A DNA stretch of 15,008 bases from an uncultured Clostridia bacterium (GCA_934234035.1 CAKQHH010000034.1:1-15008), one strand, 5' to 3'; shown: positions 7,208 to 14,768, numbered from the stretch's first letter. Notes: generated by a model from the sequence alone, not told the origin. A program made the numbers and translations.

Positions 7208-7753
7208 TTATCTTGCATACTTTCCGTTGATAAATGTCACCATTTCATCATCACTGAACGCATTTCCGTATACCTTCGTTAAAGCAATAATCCAATCCAC
7301 AAGGGCCCAGGTTCCCAATCCACCACCGGTGATAATTTTAAGTATTCCGAGACCAACCTGTCCTCGCATAAAACGATCCACTCCAAGGCCTCCAAACAGG
7401 AAAGCTCCAACCCAAACAAATACATGCTTGTTAATTTTCTTTTCCTGTGCTACATATGCGGATGTCTGTTGTACATTTACAGTTACGTTTGACGGTGCAA
7501 GTTCCTTTGTTGCTTCATTTTGTGCACTAGCCAACTCCGTCTGTGCGACTGCATTTTCTGAACTCTTAGATGAATTCTTGTTGTCATTCTCCACTTTCAC
7601 CACGATTGATACAGAATCATTCTGGAACAAATCCACCGAATCTCCCACCGCAGGGTTTTCATAGCTGATGGCCGTTCTTGGCACCGTCACCAAATTATTG
7701 TTTTCATCCCCCAGGGCAACTTTTTCCTCGTTGATCATAAGAATTTTGTGCAT
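7208..7753 (-). CDS. TM2-domain protein with shared N-terminal module
   Basis: This 181-residue protein is first in the three-gene operon. Residues 1-53 are the shared module (LGDENNNLVTVP, then YENPAVGDSVDLFQNDSVSIVVK). A low-complexity polar linker runs to about 105. Residues about 108-160 are a TM2 domain: two membrane helices joined by a short loop, with the typical GGLGVDRF...G...GILKIITGGGLGTWALVDWI pattern. TM2 proteins are widespread and mostly of unknown function. The ATG at 7753 follows AGGAGGAGAG, with a promoter at 7789-7815. The membrane domain here and in the next gene suggests the operon's products meet at the membrane. Confidence 0.88.
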   Translation of the reverse strand: MHKILMINEEKVALGDENNNLVTVPRTAISYENPAVGDSVDLFQNDSVSIVVKVENDNKNSSKSSENAVAQTELASAQNEATKELAPSNVTVNVQQTSAYVAQEKKINKHVFVWVGAFLFGGLGVDRFMRGQVGLGILKIITGGGLGTWALVDWIIALTKVYGNAFSDDEMVTFINGKYAR

Positions 7754-7786
7754 TGATTCTCTCCTCCTAATTGTATAATTTTAGTT

Positions 7787-7815
7787 TAATTATATAATTA
7801 CCCCCCCACTGTCAA
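7787..7815 (-). promoter_or_regulatory. Promoter and palindromic operator candidate of the three-gene operon
   Basis: On the minus strand a perfect TTGACA (7810-7815) is followed by a spacer with seven G in a row. The best -10 is TATAAT (7789-7794) at 15 bp; TAATTA at 17 bp is an alternative. A perfect 14-bp palindrome (7787-7800) covers the -10 region, as expected of a repressor site. The short spacer makes this a possibly weak or regulated promoter. Confidence 0.55.
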
Positions 7816-7974
7816 CAACATTATATTAGAGTTTCCCCCTAATTTGCACTGCATAGAACGATTGTTGTTTGCGTACACCTTGCCTCTGTCAGCGATTTTT
7901 ATTCTTCATGCTTCTAAATATTGGATTCTAATTTTAATCAATCAATATATGCAAGTACGAATTATACCTTCAAA
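7816..7974. other. AT-rich intergenic stretch
   Basis: No gene, terminator or clear promoter is visible. It separates the three-gene operon promoter from the inverted-repeat element. Confidence 0.5.
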
Positions 7975-7992
7975 TGTGAAGTTGGCGTGAAG

Positions 7993-8033
7993 TGTTATGC
8001 AGAACCACCTCCTAAGGGGCAATCTGCACAACA
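7993..8033 (-). repeat. Hairpin 1 of the inverted-repeat element
   Basis: Arms 7993-8003 and 8023-8033 (11 bp) enclose a 19-base loop. The one non-Watson-Crick pair is G-U on the minus strand but A-C on the plus strand, hinting that the minus-strand RNA is the folded form. Confidence 0.65.
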
Positions 8034-8087
8034 TCTTCCCACATCTTTCGGAGTAGGCCCGGCGGAATTGAGAATCCGGTGTGAAAA

Positions 8088-8126
8088 GTTATGCAGATGA
8101 GGTGTTTGAGAGAGAATCTGCACAAC
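8088..8126 (-). repeat. Hairpin 2 of the inverted-repeat element
   Basis: Arms 8088-8097 and 8117-8126 (10 bp) have the same motif as hairpin 1, the same 19-base loop length and the same wobble position, but an unrelated loop sequence. Confidence 0.65.
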
Positions 8127-8211
8127 CGTTTCTCCTAAGCGATGAATGACACCGCCAGAAACCCCGACCGGGGCGAATTTGTTTTTGGGAAAACTGGAAT
8201 TTCGAAAGAAA

Positions 8212-8252
8212 TGTTGTGCAAAACCCATCGAAAACCCTCGAAATGCATAACA
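8212..8252. repeat. Hairpin 3 of the inverted-repeat element
   Basis: Arms 8212-8220 and 8244-8252 (9 bp, one G-T pair) carry the same TGTTRTGCA core as hairpins 1 and 2. Its right arm is part of the terminal inverted repeat, so pairing here competes with pairing of the two ends. Confidence 0.55.
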
Positions 8253-8307
8253 CTTCACGCCAACTTCACACACGACCGAACCAGCTGTGTAAATAGCTGT
8301 TTAATGT

Positions 8308-8335
8308 TGATATAATAGTAGAAAAGTGCTATTAT
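8308..8335 (+). promoter_or_regulatory. Toxin-antitoxin promoter with overlapping operator candidate
   Basis: There is an extended -10 (TGATATAAT, 8308-8316) with only a weak -35 (TGTAAA, 8288-8293, 17-bp spacing). A 7-bp inverted repeat, ATAATAG (8312-8318) with CTATTAT (8329-8335), overlaps the -10 and the start site. This fits the usual autorepression of type II modules by the antitoxin or the complex. Confidence 0.6.
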
Positions 8336-8380
8336 GTAGGCAAATAAAGCAATTCTAAAATTTTGCACGGGAGGTGTATT

Positions 8381-8647
8381 ATGCAGATTCGACCGTCAGC
8401 CGCAATTCGACAGAATTACAATAAAATTGCCGAACTTTGCCGCAAAACAAAAGAACCGATTTTCTTAACAAAAAATGGAGAAGGCGATTTGGTTGTTATG
8501 GATATTGAGACATACAACTGGCGCGAGAAAATGATTTCATTGAGAGAAAAGTTGCTGTCTATTGAAGAAGACCGATTAGAAGGACGGACCGGTTGTTCCG
8601 TTGATGACCTGGAGATATTCCTTGATGGATTGATCGAAGAGGTATAG
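8381..8647 (+). CDS. Type II antitoxin, Phd/YefM family
   Basis: This 88-residue protein neutralises the adjacent toxin and probably represses the operon. The N-terminal DNA-binding part (MQIRPSAAIRQNYNKIAELC) and the following EPIFLTKNGEGDLVVMDIETY are the Phd/YefM signature. The acidic C-terminal helix (about 45-88) would wrap the toxin. The ATG at 8381 is chosen over an in-frame upstream TTG because GGGAGG lies directly before it and the family signature starts there. The toxin gene begins three bases after its stop, so the two are translationally coupled. Confidence 0.92.
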   Translation: MQIRPSAAIRQNYNKIAELCRKTKEPIFLTKNGEGDLVVMDIETYNWREKMISLREKLLSIEEDRLEGRTGCSVDDLEIFLDGLIEEV

Positions 8648-8650
8648 TTT

Positions 8651-8965
8651 ATGGCAGAATTAAAATATGAAGTCATTATATCAGACGAAGCCAAAAGATT
8701 GCTGGGAAAGCATATTCGGTTTGTGGCTCAAGTAAACAAGCAGGCCGCAGCAAAAGAGCGAGATGAACTTATGAAAGCCATCCGCTCTTTAGAGTATATG
8801 CCCCAGCGATTTCCTTTTATGAACGATTCTTATATTCCGCCAAACAAGTATCATAAAATGCCTGTTTCCAAATACTGCCTTGTAATATATCAAATAAAAG
8901 ATAACAGAGTATATGTGGAATATGTACTCGATTGCAGGCAGGACTACAGTTGGCTCTTGATATAG
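8651..8965 (+). CDS. Type II toxin, RelE/ParE family
   Basis: This 104-residue protein has the RelE/ParE fold: an opening strand (YEVIISDEAK), two helices (about 12-48), then strands with KYCLVIYQIKDNRVYVEYVLDCRQDYSWLL at the C-terminus, the usual end of the family. RelE-type members cleave mRNA in the ribosomal A site, whereas ParE-type members inhibit gyrase. The sequence does not settle which, though the YxVxYVLDCRQD ending is close to the ParE_toxin profile. It runs convergent to glpK with only 20 bases between stops and no terminator seen. Confidence 0.9.
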   Translation: MAELKYEVIISDEAKRLLGKHIRFVAQVNKQAAAKERDELMKAIRSLEYMPQRFPFMNDSYIPPNKYHKMPVSKYCLVIYQIKDNRVYVEYVLDCRQDYSWLLI

Positions 8966-8985
8966 CTTTTACGGTTAAGTATTTC

Positions 8986-10479
8986 CTATTCCTCTGCCAG
9001 CCAGATGGCGGCTTTCACCGCTTTATGCCAGCCCTTTAGGAGAGCCGCCCGCATCGCCGCGTCCATTTCCGGGCGGAACACACGGTCCACTTCCTTGTTC
9101 TCGATGATGTCGTCGGTGGAATCGTAATAACCCACCGCCAGGCCCGCCAGGTACGCCGCACCCAGGGACGTGGACTCGATGGATTTGCACCGAACGATCT
9201 CCGTATCGGACACGTCCGCCTGGAACTGCATCAGGAAATTGTTCCGGCAGGCGCCGCCGTCGACTTTAAGGGCCACGATGCGCTGTCCCAGATCCTCTGC
9301 CATGGCAGACAGCAAATCCTCGTTCTGATATGCCAGGGATTCCAACGTCGCCCGGACAATCTGGTTTCGATCCGTTCCCCGGGTGATTCCGAAAATCGCA
9401 CCCCGGGCATCCGGTTCCCAGTACGGAGCACCGATTCCCGTAAAGGCCGGCACCATGTACACCCCTTCCGAGTCACCGGCTTTCAGCGCCATCTGCTCCG
9501 ACTTCGGAGAATCCGACATGAACTTCATCTCATCCCGCAGCCACTGAATGGCGGCGCCGCACACGAAGGCGGAACCTTCCAAAGCGTAGCTTACTTTGCC
9601 GTCCAGACCCCAAGCGATGGTGGTGAGCAGTCCGGAATTGCTGAACACCGGACGGTCACCGGTATTCAGAAGAAGGAAGCTGCCGGTGCCGTAGGTACAC
9701 TTTGCCTCGCCCACTTCGAAACAGGTCTCCCCGAACAGGGCCGCCTGCTGGTCCCCCGCAGAACCGGTGATGGGAATCGGACCGCCGAAAAGTTCCGGAA
9801 TGGTCTCCCCGTAATGGCCGGAGCACTCCACCGGTTTCGGCAGCATGCACTTCGGAATGTCCAGAAGCGACAGGATTTCATCGTCCCAATCCAGCGTATG
9901 AATATTGAACAGCATGGTGCGGGCCGCGTTGGAATAATCCGTCACGTGCACCTCGCCGCCGGTCATTTTCCAGATCAGCCAGCTTTCGATGGTTCCGAAG
10001 AGCAGTTCGCCCCGCTCCGCCCGCTCCCGAGCGCCATCCACGTGGTCCAGAATCCACTTAATCTTCGTCCCGCTGAAATATGCATCGATGATCAGGCCGG
10101 TTTTGCGGCGAATCATCTCCTCGTGCCCCTGTTTCTTCAGCGCCTCCGCATAATCCGAGGTTCGCCGGCACTGCCACACGATGGCGTTGTAAATCGGCTT
10201 CCCGGTGACCTTGTCCCACACCACCGTGGTCTCCCGCTGGTTGGTAATTCCCAAAGCCACAATATCCCGATAATTCAGATTGTGCTTCAGCATCGCCTCC
10301 TGGGCTACCGAAATCTGCGTCGCCCAAATCTCCGTGGCATCGTGCTCCACCCAGCCCTCTTTCGGAAAATACTGGGGAAACTCCCGCTGCGCCGAACTGA
10401 TGGTGTTGCCCTGCTTATCGTAAATCACGCAACGGGCACTGGTCGTCCCCTCGTCCATCGCCATGATATATTTCTTCAT
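8986..10479 (-). CDS. glpK: Glycerol kinase
   Basis: GlpK phosphorylates glycerol to sn-glycerol 3-phosphate with ATP in the cytoplasm. The 497 residues are full length for this FGGY-family kinase. The N-terminal phosphate loop is [10 protein letters not shown] (8-17), with [12 protein letters not shown] (78-89), the GDQQAALFG segment (242-250) and [11 protein letters not shown] (264-274) intact. The histidine phosphorylated by HPr in enterococcal and bacillar enzymes should fall just before FGG (229-233). Here PELFG is seen, so PTS activation is probably absent. The ATG at 10479 follows GAGGTG. It starts 31 bases after hemW and is probably the last gene of lepA-hemW-glpK. No glpF or glpO is nearby. 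Confidence 0.97.
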   Translation of the reverse strand: MKKYIMAMDEGTTSARCVIYDKQGNTISSAQREFPQYFPKEGWVEHDATEIWATQISVAQEAMLKHNLNYRDIVALGITNQRETTVVWDKVTGKPIYNAIVWQCRRTSDYAEALKKQGHEEMIRRKTGLIIDAYFSGTKIKWILDHVDGARERAERGELLFGTIESWLIWKMTGGEVHVTDYSNAARTMLFNIHTLDWDDEILSLLDIPKCMLPKPVECSGHYGETIPELFGGPIPITGSAGDQQAALFGETCFEVGEAKCTYGTGSFLLLNTGDRPVFSNSGLLTTIAWGLDGKVSYALEGSAFVCGAAIQWLRDEMKFMSDSPKSEQMALKAGDSEGVYMVPAFTGIGAPYWEPDARGAIFGITRGTDRNQIVRATLESLAYQNEDLLSAMAEDLGQRIVALKVDGGACRNNFLMQFQADVSDTEIVRCKSIESTSLGAAYLAGLAVGYYDSTDDIIENKEVDRVFRPEMDAAMRAALLKGWHKAVKAAIWLAEE

Positions 10480-10510
10480 CTTTCACCTCACACTTTCCCG
10501 GAACCCGCCG

Positions 10511-11653
10511 TCACACGAACAGCGCCATGATTCCGTTGCTGATATCGATTCCCCGTTCCGTCAGTCTCAATCCCTCGTCGGTCATCTCAAGGAACCCGCC
10601 GGCCTCGTACTCCCTCGCTTCCGGCCGCGCCTCTCGAAAGTATTCCCAGAAAGCCTCCTCGCTTCCCAGAACGTCCCGGTATCGAACGCCCTCTTCCCGC
10701 CGCAATCCGGTAAAAACAGCCTCCGATATATCGTCCTCTTCCGAGTTTTCGTGCACTTCCATAAAAGCAAGTTCGCCCCGGTCCAGCATTTCCGAGTAGG
10801 CCTTCAAATCCGTCTCGTTCACCATCCGCCGGTGTCCCGTATAAGAAGAAGCCCCCAGGCCCAGACCCACGTACTCCGCCATGTTCCAGTACTTGGAGTT
10901 GTGCCGGGACTCATAGCCCGGCCGAGCGAAATTGGAAATCTCGTAATGTCGGTAACCCTTCTCCCGAAGAACCTGAATCCCCCGGTGATACATCTCCCGA
11001 TCCGTTTCGTCCGGCACTTCCCGAAGTTTTCCCGCTTCAAAATCTCGGAAAAAGGATGTTCCCTCCTCCAGCTGCAGGCTGTAGAAGGAAATGTGTTCCG
11101 GCTCCAGAGCGGCGATGGCTTCCAGATCCTCCATGGCATCGGAGACATCGGTTCCCGGTATGGCAAAAATAAGATCCAAGTTGATGTTATGAAATCCAGC
11201 TTCCCGGGCCATTTTCACATCCCGGCGAACCTCTTCCGCCGTATGTATCCGCCCCAAATACCGGAGCCGCCGGTCATCCATGCTCTGAACTCCCATGGAA
11301 AGCCGATTGATACCGGCGTTCCCATATCCTGCCAGACTTTCTTCCGTTAAGGTTCCCGGGTTGGCTTCCAGGGTCACCTCCGCCCCCTTCGTAATCCGAA
11401 AGGCTTTTCGAACTTCTTCCAGAATATGTCCAATCTGTTCCGGCGTCAGGAGGGACGGCGTCCCCCCGCCAAAATAGATGGTATCCGCCTCCGGAACCTC
11501 TCGGCTCCGAAGACGGATTTCTTCTATCAGATGATTCACATACTCCTGCCGAACCTCAGACCCCGCAGGGCCGGACAAGAATGCACAGTAGTTGCATTTT
11601 TTTACGCAGAAGGGAATGTGGATGTAAATTCCCGCCTTATTCGGTGTCGTCAA
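10511..11653 (-). CDS. hemW: HemW, radical SAM haem chaperone
   Basis: HemW is a radical SAM protein that binds haem and delivers it to target proteins; it was long misannotated as oxygen-independent coproporphyrinogen oxidase. With a TTG start at 11653 the product is 380 residues, the usual length. The cluster motif is Cys16-x3-Cys20-x2-Cys23 followed by Ala-Phe, lacking the fourth cysteine of true HemN, as expected of HemW. GGGTPS (62-67) is the SAM-binding segment. The open frame extends 70 codons upstream, but that part is lepA in another frame and looks nothing like the family. GGAGG at 11663-11667 is nine bases before the TTG. It overlaps the lepA 3' end by 17 bases, implying translational coupling. 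Confidence 0.94.
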   Translation of the reverse strand: MTTPNKAGIYIHIPFCVKKCNYCAFLSGPAGSEVRQEYVNHLIEEIRLRSREVPEADTIYFGGGTPSLLTPEQIGHILEEVRKAFRITKGAEVTLEANPGTLTEESLAGYGNAGINRLSMGVQSMDDRRLRYLGRIHTAEEVRRDVKMAREAGFHNINLDLIFAIPGTDVSDAMEDLEAIAALEPEHISFYSLQLEEGTSFFRDFEAGKLREVPDETDREMYHRGIQVLREKGYRHYEISNFARPGYESRHNSKYWNMAEYVGLGLGASSYTGHRRMVNETDLKAYSEMLDRGELAFMEVHENSEEDDISEAVFTGLRREEGVRYRDVLGSEEAFWEYFREARPEAREYEAGGFLEMTDEGLRLTERGIDISNGIMALFV

Positions 11654-13445
11654 ACTTGAGCACCTCCGTAAATGCTTCCTGCGGCACTTCCACGGTACCG
11701 AACTGGCGCATCCGCTTCTTTCCTTCTTTCTGCTTCTCCAGCAGCTTCTTCTTCCGGGAGATATCGCCTCCGTAGCACTTGGCGATAACGTCCTTCCGGT
11801 AGGCGCGTACCGTCTCTCGGGCGATGATTTTGCGGCCCACGGCAGCCTGAATCGGCACCTCAAACTGGTGCATCGGAATGATTTTCTTCAGTTTTGCGCA
11901 GATGTTCCGGCCCTTGGCGTAGGCTTCCTCTTCCGGCACGATGGAGCTGAAGGCATCGATTACTTCCTTGTTCAGAAGGATGTCCAGCTTCACCAGCTTC
12001 GCCGGGCGGTATTCCTGGAATTCGTAATCCAAGGAGGCGTAGCCCCGGGTACGGGATTTCAGTGCGTCAAAGAAATCGTAGATGACTTCGTTCAGCGGAA
12101 TGTCGTAGGTAAGGAGCACGCGGGTCTCCGTCAGGTATTCCATGTGGGTCATGTTGCCCCGGCGGCTCTGGCACAGGGTCATGATGCTGCCCACGTAATC
12201 CTTCGGCGTCATGATTTCTGCTTTTACGATCGGCTCCTCGATGCGGCTGATCTCCGCCGGATCCGGCAGGTTGGTCGGATTCTGAATCATCCGCTCCGTG
12301 CCGTCGGCCATGATGACCTTGTAGATTACGCTTGGCAAAGTGGTGATGACGTCCAGACCGAATTCCCGTTCCAGCCGCTCCACGATGACATCCATGTGCA
12401 GGAGGCCCAGGAAACCGCAGCGATAGCCGAAGCCCAGGGCGGCGGAGTTCTCCGGTTCAAACTGGAACGCCGCATCGTTTACCTGGAGTTTCTCCAGAGC
12501 ATCTTTGATATTCTCGTACTTCTCGCCTTCTGCCGGGTACACGCCGCAGTACACCATGGACTGGGCTTTCTTGTATCCCTTCAGCGGCTTGTCCGTCGGC
12601 TTGTCGGTGTGGGTGATGGTGTCGCCCACCCGGGCGTCCGCCACCCGCTTGATGCTGGCGCACACGTATCCTACTTCACCGGCCTTCAGCTCTTTGGACG
12701 GAACCATGCCCGGAATGCAGTAGCCTACTTCCGTTACCTCGTAACTCTTGCCGGTATTCATGAGCTGAATGAAATCTCCTTTTTTTACCGAGCCATCGAA
12801 AATGCGGGTATAGATAACCACGCCCTTGTAGCTGTCGTAATAGGAATCGAAGATGAGGCCCTTCAAGCGGCCGTCCGGATCTCCCTGTGGCGGCGGAATT
12901 ACCTGAACCAGCTTCTCCAGCATGTCGTCGATTCCCATGCCGGTCTTTGCCGAGATCAGCGGTGCATCCTCCGCGTCGATTCCGATGATATCTTCGATTT
13001 CTTCCTTGGCTTCATCCGGGCGGGCGCTGTCCAGATCCATTTTGTTCAGCACCGGCAGAATCTCCAGGTCCTCGTCCAGGGCCAGGTAGACATTTCCCAA
13101 AGTCTGCGCTTCCACGCCCTGGGTGGCATCCACCACCAGCACGGCGCCGTCGCAGGCAGCCAAAGAGCGGGACACCTCGTAGTTGAAGTCCACGTGTCCC
13201 GGTGTGTCGATCAGGTTCAGGATGTACTCTTCTCCGTCCTGGGCCTTGTAGTGGAGGCGGGTGGTCTGCAGCTTGATGGTGATACCCCGCTCCCGTTCAA
13301 TATCCATGTTGTCCAGATACTGTTCCTTCATATCCCGGGACTGCACCAGTCCCGTCTTTTCAATCAGCCGGTCCGCCAAAGTGGACTTGCCATGGTCGAT
13401 ATGAGCAATAATACTGAAATTTCTTATATTCTTCAGATAATCCAT
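11637..13445 (-). CDS. lepA: Elongation factor 4 (LepA)
   Basis: LepA is a translational GTPase that acts on stalled or mistranslocated ribosomes and in ribosome biogenesis. The 602 residues are full length. GTPase motifs are seen in order: AHIDHGKST (14-22), RERGITI (51-57), DTPGH (80-84), NKMD (134-137). The EF-G-like domains follow, and the unique C-terminal domain ends with [22 protein letters not shown]. The ATG at 13445 follows GGAGG. It is divergent from rpsT and first in lepA-hemW-glpK. The hrcA gene that often follows hemW in Firmicutes is absent here. Confidence 0.98.
   Translation of the reverse strand: MDYLKNIRNFSIIAHIDHGKSTLADRLIEKTGLVQSRDMKEQYLDNMDIERERGITIKLQTTRLHYKAQDGEEYILNLIDTPGHVDFNYEVSRSLAACDGAVLVVDATQGVEAQTLGNVYLALDEDLEILPVLNKMDLDSARPDEAKEEIEDIIGIDAEDAPLISAKTGMGIDDMLEKLVQVIPPPQGDPDGRLKGLIFDSYYDSYKGVVIYTRIFDGSVKKGDFIQLMNTGKSYEVTEVGYCIPGMVPSKELKAGEVGYVCASIKRVADARVGDTITHTDKPTDKPLKGYKKAQSMVYCGVYPAEGEKYENIKDALEKLQVNDAAFQFEPENSAALGFGYRCGFLGLLHMDVIVERLEREFGLDVITTLPSVIYKVIMADGTERMIQNPTNLPDPAEISRIEEPIVKAEIMTPKDYVGSIMTLCQSRRGNMTHMEYLTETRVLLTYDIPLNEVIYDFFDALKSRTRGYASLDYEFQEYRPAKLVKLDILLNKEVIDAFSSIVPEEEAYAKGRNICAKLKKIIPMHQFEVPIQAAVGRKIIARETVRAYRKDVIAKCYGGDISRKKKLLEKQKEGKKRMRQFGTVEVPQEAFTEVLKFDDTE
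11663..11667 (-). promoter_or_regulatory. Ribosome binding site fixing the hemW TTG start
   Basis: GGAGG on the minus strand lies inside the lepA coding region, nine bases before the TTG at 11653. No ATG or GTG in the hemW frame is suitably placed. Confidence 0.8.
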
Positions 13446-13477
13446 TTTTCCTCCGATTACTTCTTACATTTTTTCAT

Positions 13478-13514
13478 ATTATATTATACGCAATTTGCCC
13501 CGAAAATGATACAA
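13478..13514 (-). promoter_or_regulatory. Probable lepA promoter
   Basis: On the minus strand two overlapping TATAAT boxes (13483-13488 and 13478-13483) precede lepA by about 35 bases. No good -35 is found at 17 bp; TTGTAT at 20 bp (13509-13514) is the nearest match. Confidence 0.4.
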
Positions 13515-13544
13515 AAAAATATTTCCCCGGATTGCAAAAAATCC

Positions 13545-13573
13545 TTGAAACTTCGCCATTCCTAATATATAAT
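13545..13573 (+). promoter_or_regulatory. rpsT promoter
   Basis: TTGAAA (13545-13550), 17-bp spacer, TATAAT (13568-13573). The start would be near 13580, giving a leader of about 40 bases. Confidence 0.8.
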
Positions 13574-13620
13574 GAGCGTTGCGAATTAATACTATTTTAG
13601 AGAAAAGTGGGGTAAACAAA

Positions 13621-13893
13621 ATGGCAAACATTAAATCCGCAAAGAAAAGAATTAGAGTTATCGACAAGAAGACTGCTCGCAACGCTCGTATCAAGGGTCA
13701 CATGAAGCAGGCTGAAAAGAACTACCTGAAGGCTCTCGCTGCAGGTAACGTTGATGACGCAACCAAGGCATTTGTTGTTCTGGAGAAAGAGCTGATGCAG
13801 GCTGCTTCTAAGAACACAATCCACAAGAAGACCGCTTCCAGAAAAGTCAGCAGAATGGCTGCAAGACTGAACGCTCTGAAAGCACAGAACTAA
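13621..13893 (+). CDS. rpsT: 30S ribosomal protein S20
   Basis: S20 is a primary 16S rRNA-binding protein. The 90-residue, lysine-rich, all-helical product starts MANIKSAKKR and contains the conserved NTIHKKTASRKVSRMAARL near the C-terminus. The start at 13621 is chosen over an in-frame upstream ATG at 13579 because the family begins here and the upstream ATG falls at the predicted transcription start. The ribosome binding site (GTGGGG, 13607-13612) is weaker than in neighbouring genes, as is often true for this autoregulated protein. It has its own promoter and terminator. Confidence 0.97.
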   Translation: MANIKSAKKRIRVIDKKTARNARIKGHMKQAEKNYLKALAAGNVDDATKAFVVLEKELMQAASKNTIHKKTASRKVSRMAARLNALKAQN

Positions 13894-13933
13894 TTCTCAC
13901 CCGTCCCCACATTGCGTACCAGTTAAGTGCGCC

Positions 13934-13970
13934 GGAACGATGGACTTGTCTCACCATCGTTCCATTTTTT
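13934..13970 (+). terminator. rpsT terminator
   Basis: A perfect 10-bp stem (13934-13943 with 13954-13963) is followed by A and TTTTTT (13965-13970), about 40 bases after the rpsT stop. Confidence 0.92.
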
Positions 13971-13986
13971 ATTGCCTTTTTTTGAA

Positions 13987-14029
13987 GGGGCCGGGCGGCG
14001 GGCCCGCGGCCGCCGCCGGCGCTTGCGCC
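13987..14029. repeat. Extremely GC-rich palindromic block
   Basis: Of these 43 bases, all but two are G or C. It includes GGCGC-TT-GCGCC (14018-14029) and a GGCGGC/GCCGCC pair (13994-13999 with 14009-14014). No gene fits. It resembles an extragenic palindrome lying between the rpsT terminator and the bioY promoter. Confidence 0.5.
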
Positions 14030-14055
14030 ATTCGTCACCCTTTCAAAACCAAAGG

Positions 14056-14084
14056 TTGACAATTGAGCAATTATGTTGTATCAT
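14056..14084 (+). promoter_or_regulatory. bioY promoter
   Basis: TTGACA (14056-14061), 17-bp spacer, TATCAT (14079-14084). The start falls near 14091, at the edge of the BirA-like operator. Confidence 0.75.
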
Positions 14085-14089
14085 TCTTT

Positions 14090-14120
14090 CTGTCAACTTT
14101 TACAGCTAACAGGTTGACAG
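14090..14120 (+). promoter_or_regulatory. BirA-like operator of bioY
   Basis: A perfect 8-bp inverted repeat CTGTCAAC (14090-14097) and GTTGACAG (14113-14120) is separated by 15 bases. This matches the GTTAAC-type half-sites with 14-16 bp spacing described for the biotin repressor BirA. It covers the predicted start site, so biotin-bound BirA would block transcription. A further GGTTGACA half-site coincides with the -35 box (14054-14061). Confidence 0.65.
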
Positions 14121-14156
14121 CATTTACATGGGATACAATGAAAAAAGGAGATTATT

Positions 14157-14693
14157 ATGTATAACACCATTACTCGCACACAGGTGCTAACCCGGTCCGC
14201 ACTGTTCATCGCCGTCACCGCCGTATGTTCCTGGATTTCCATTCCGATTCCGGGCACATCCGTTCCGATCAACCTGGCCACCTTCGCCGTAATTCTGGCC
14301 GGCCTCATGCTGGGTTCCCGGGACGGCGCCATCGCCATGCTGGTATTCCTGGCACTGGGCGCCATCGGCGTTCCGGTATTCCACAGCTTCACCGGCGGCG
14401 TGGGAATCGTCTTCGGTCCCACCGGCGGTTTCCTGATTGGCTACATTGCTCTGGCCTTCTTCGCCGGGCTCGCCGCAAAAGAATCCGACCATCCGGTTCG
14501 GAACTACATCCTGTTCACCGTAATCGGCGAAGTCGTTCTTTACGCCCTGGGAAGTGCATGGTTTATTTTCCAGGCCGGAAGCAACATCCAGACCGCGCTG
14601 ATGGCGTGCGTCGTTCCGTTCCTTCCGGGCGACGCGGTGAAAATGGTCCTGGCATATCTGGTAGCCGGCCGCCTCAAAAAGGTCATCGCTTAA
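14157..14693 (+). CDS. bioY: BioY biotin transporter, ECF substrate-binding subunit
   Basis: BioY is the membrane S-component that captures biotin, usually with the shared ECF ATPases (EcfA/A') and EcfT encoded elsewhere. The 178 residues form about six helices. The family signature is clear: VPINLATFAVILAGLMLG (about 37-54), LGAIGVPVFHSFTGGVG (about 66-82) and FGPTGGFLIGYI (about 85-96). The ATG at 14157 follows AAAAGGAG. The gene is alone, without bioB/D/F or EcfA/T in view, which suggests biotin scavenging. It has a BirA-like operator and a terminator. Confidence 0.95.
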   Translation: MYNTITRTQVLTRSALFIAVTAVCSWISIPIPGTSVPINLATFAVILAGLMLGSRDGAIAMLVFLALGAIGVPVFHSFTGGVGIVFGPTGGFLIGYIALAFFAGLAAKESDHPVRNYILFTVIGEVVLYALGSAWFIFQAGSNIQTALMACVVPFLPGDAVKMVLAYLVAGRLKKVIA

Positions 14694-14768
14694 CACCCCA
14701 TAAAAAAACACATTCGCCTCGGCCACAGGTTTCCGGGGCACCATAAAATTGAATGATGCGTATATGCC

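Larger units (their letters stand above)
7975..8270. repeat. 296-bp element with perfect 27-bp terminal inverted repeats
   Basis: Positions 7975-8001 and 8244-8270 are exact reverse complements over 27 bp. The interior carries three related hairpins (7993-8033, 8088-8126, 8212-8252) and a small CCCC/GGGG hairpin (8162-8173). A 20-bp segment at 7984-8003 recurs at 8078-8097 with three mismatches. No target-site duplication is apparent at the borders and no transposase is encoded. It could be a MITE-like mobile repeat or a structured RNA. It lies just upstream of the toxin-antitoxin promoter. An open frame on its minus strand looks fortuitous. Confidence 0.8.

Noticed and set aside
7975..8270. 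CRISPR-like array
   Set aside because: The repeated motif alternates orientation, spacing is irregular overall, only a few units exist and no cas genes are present.
7995..8273. 92-codon minus-strand frame inside the inverted-repeat element
   Set aside because: It is made of the repeat arms and hairpins, has no ribosome binding site and no recognisable domain. The repeat structure explains it better.
11654..11863. 70-residue N-terminal extension of HemW
   Set aside because: It is the 3' end of lepA read in another frame. Family similarity starts just after the TTG, which has its own ribosome binding site.
11868..13565. 565-codon open frame antisense to lepA
   Set aside because: The sense strand is unmistakably LepA. 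The antisense product matches no family I recognise and lacks a plausible start signal.
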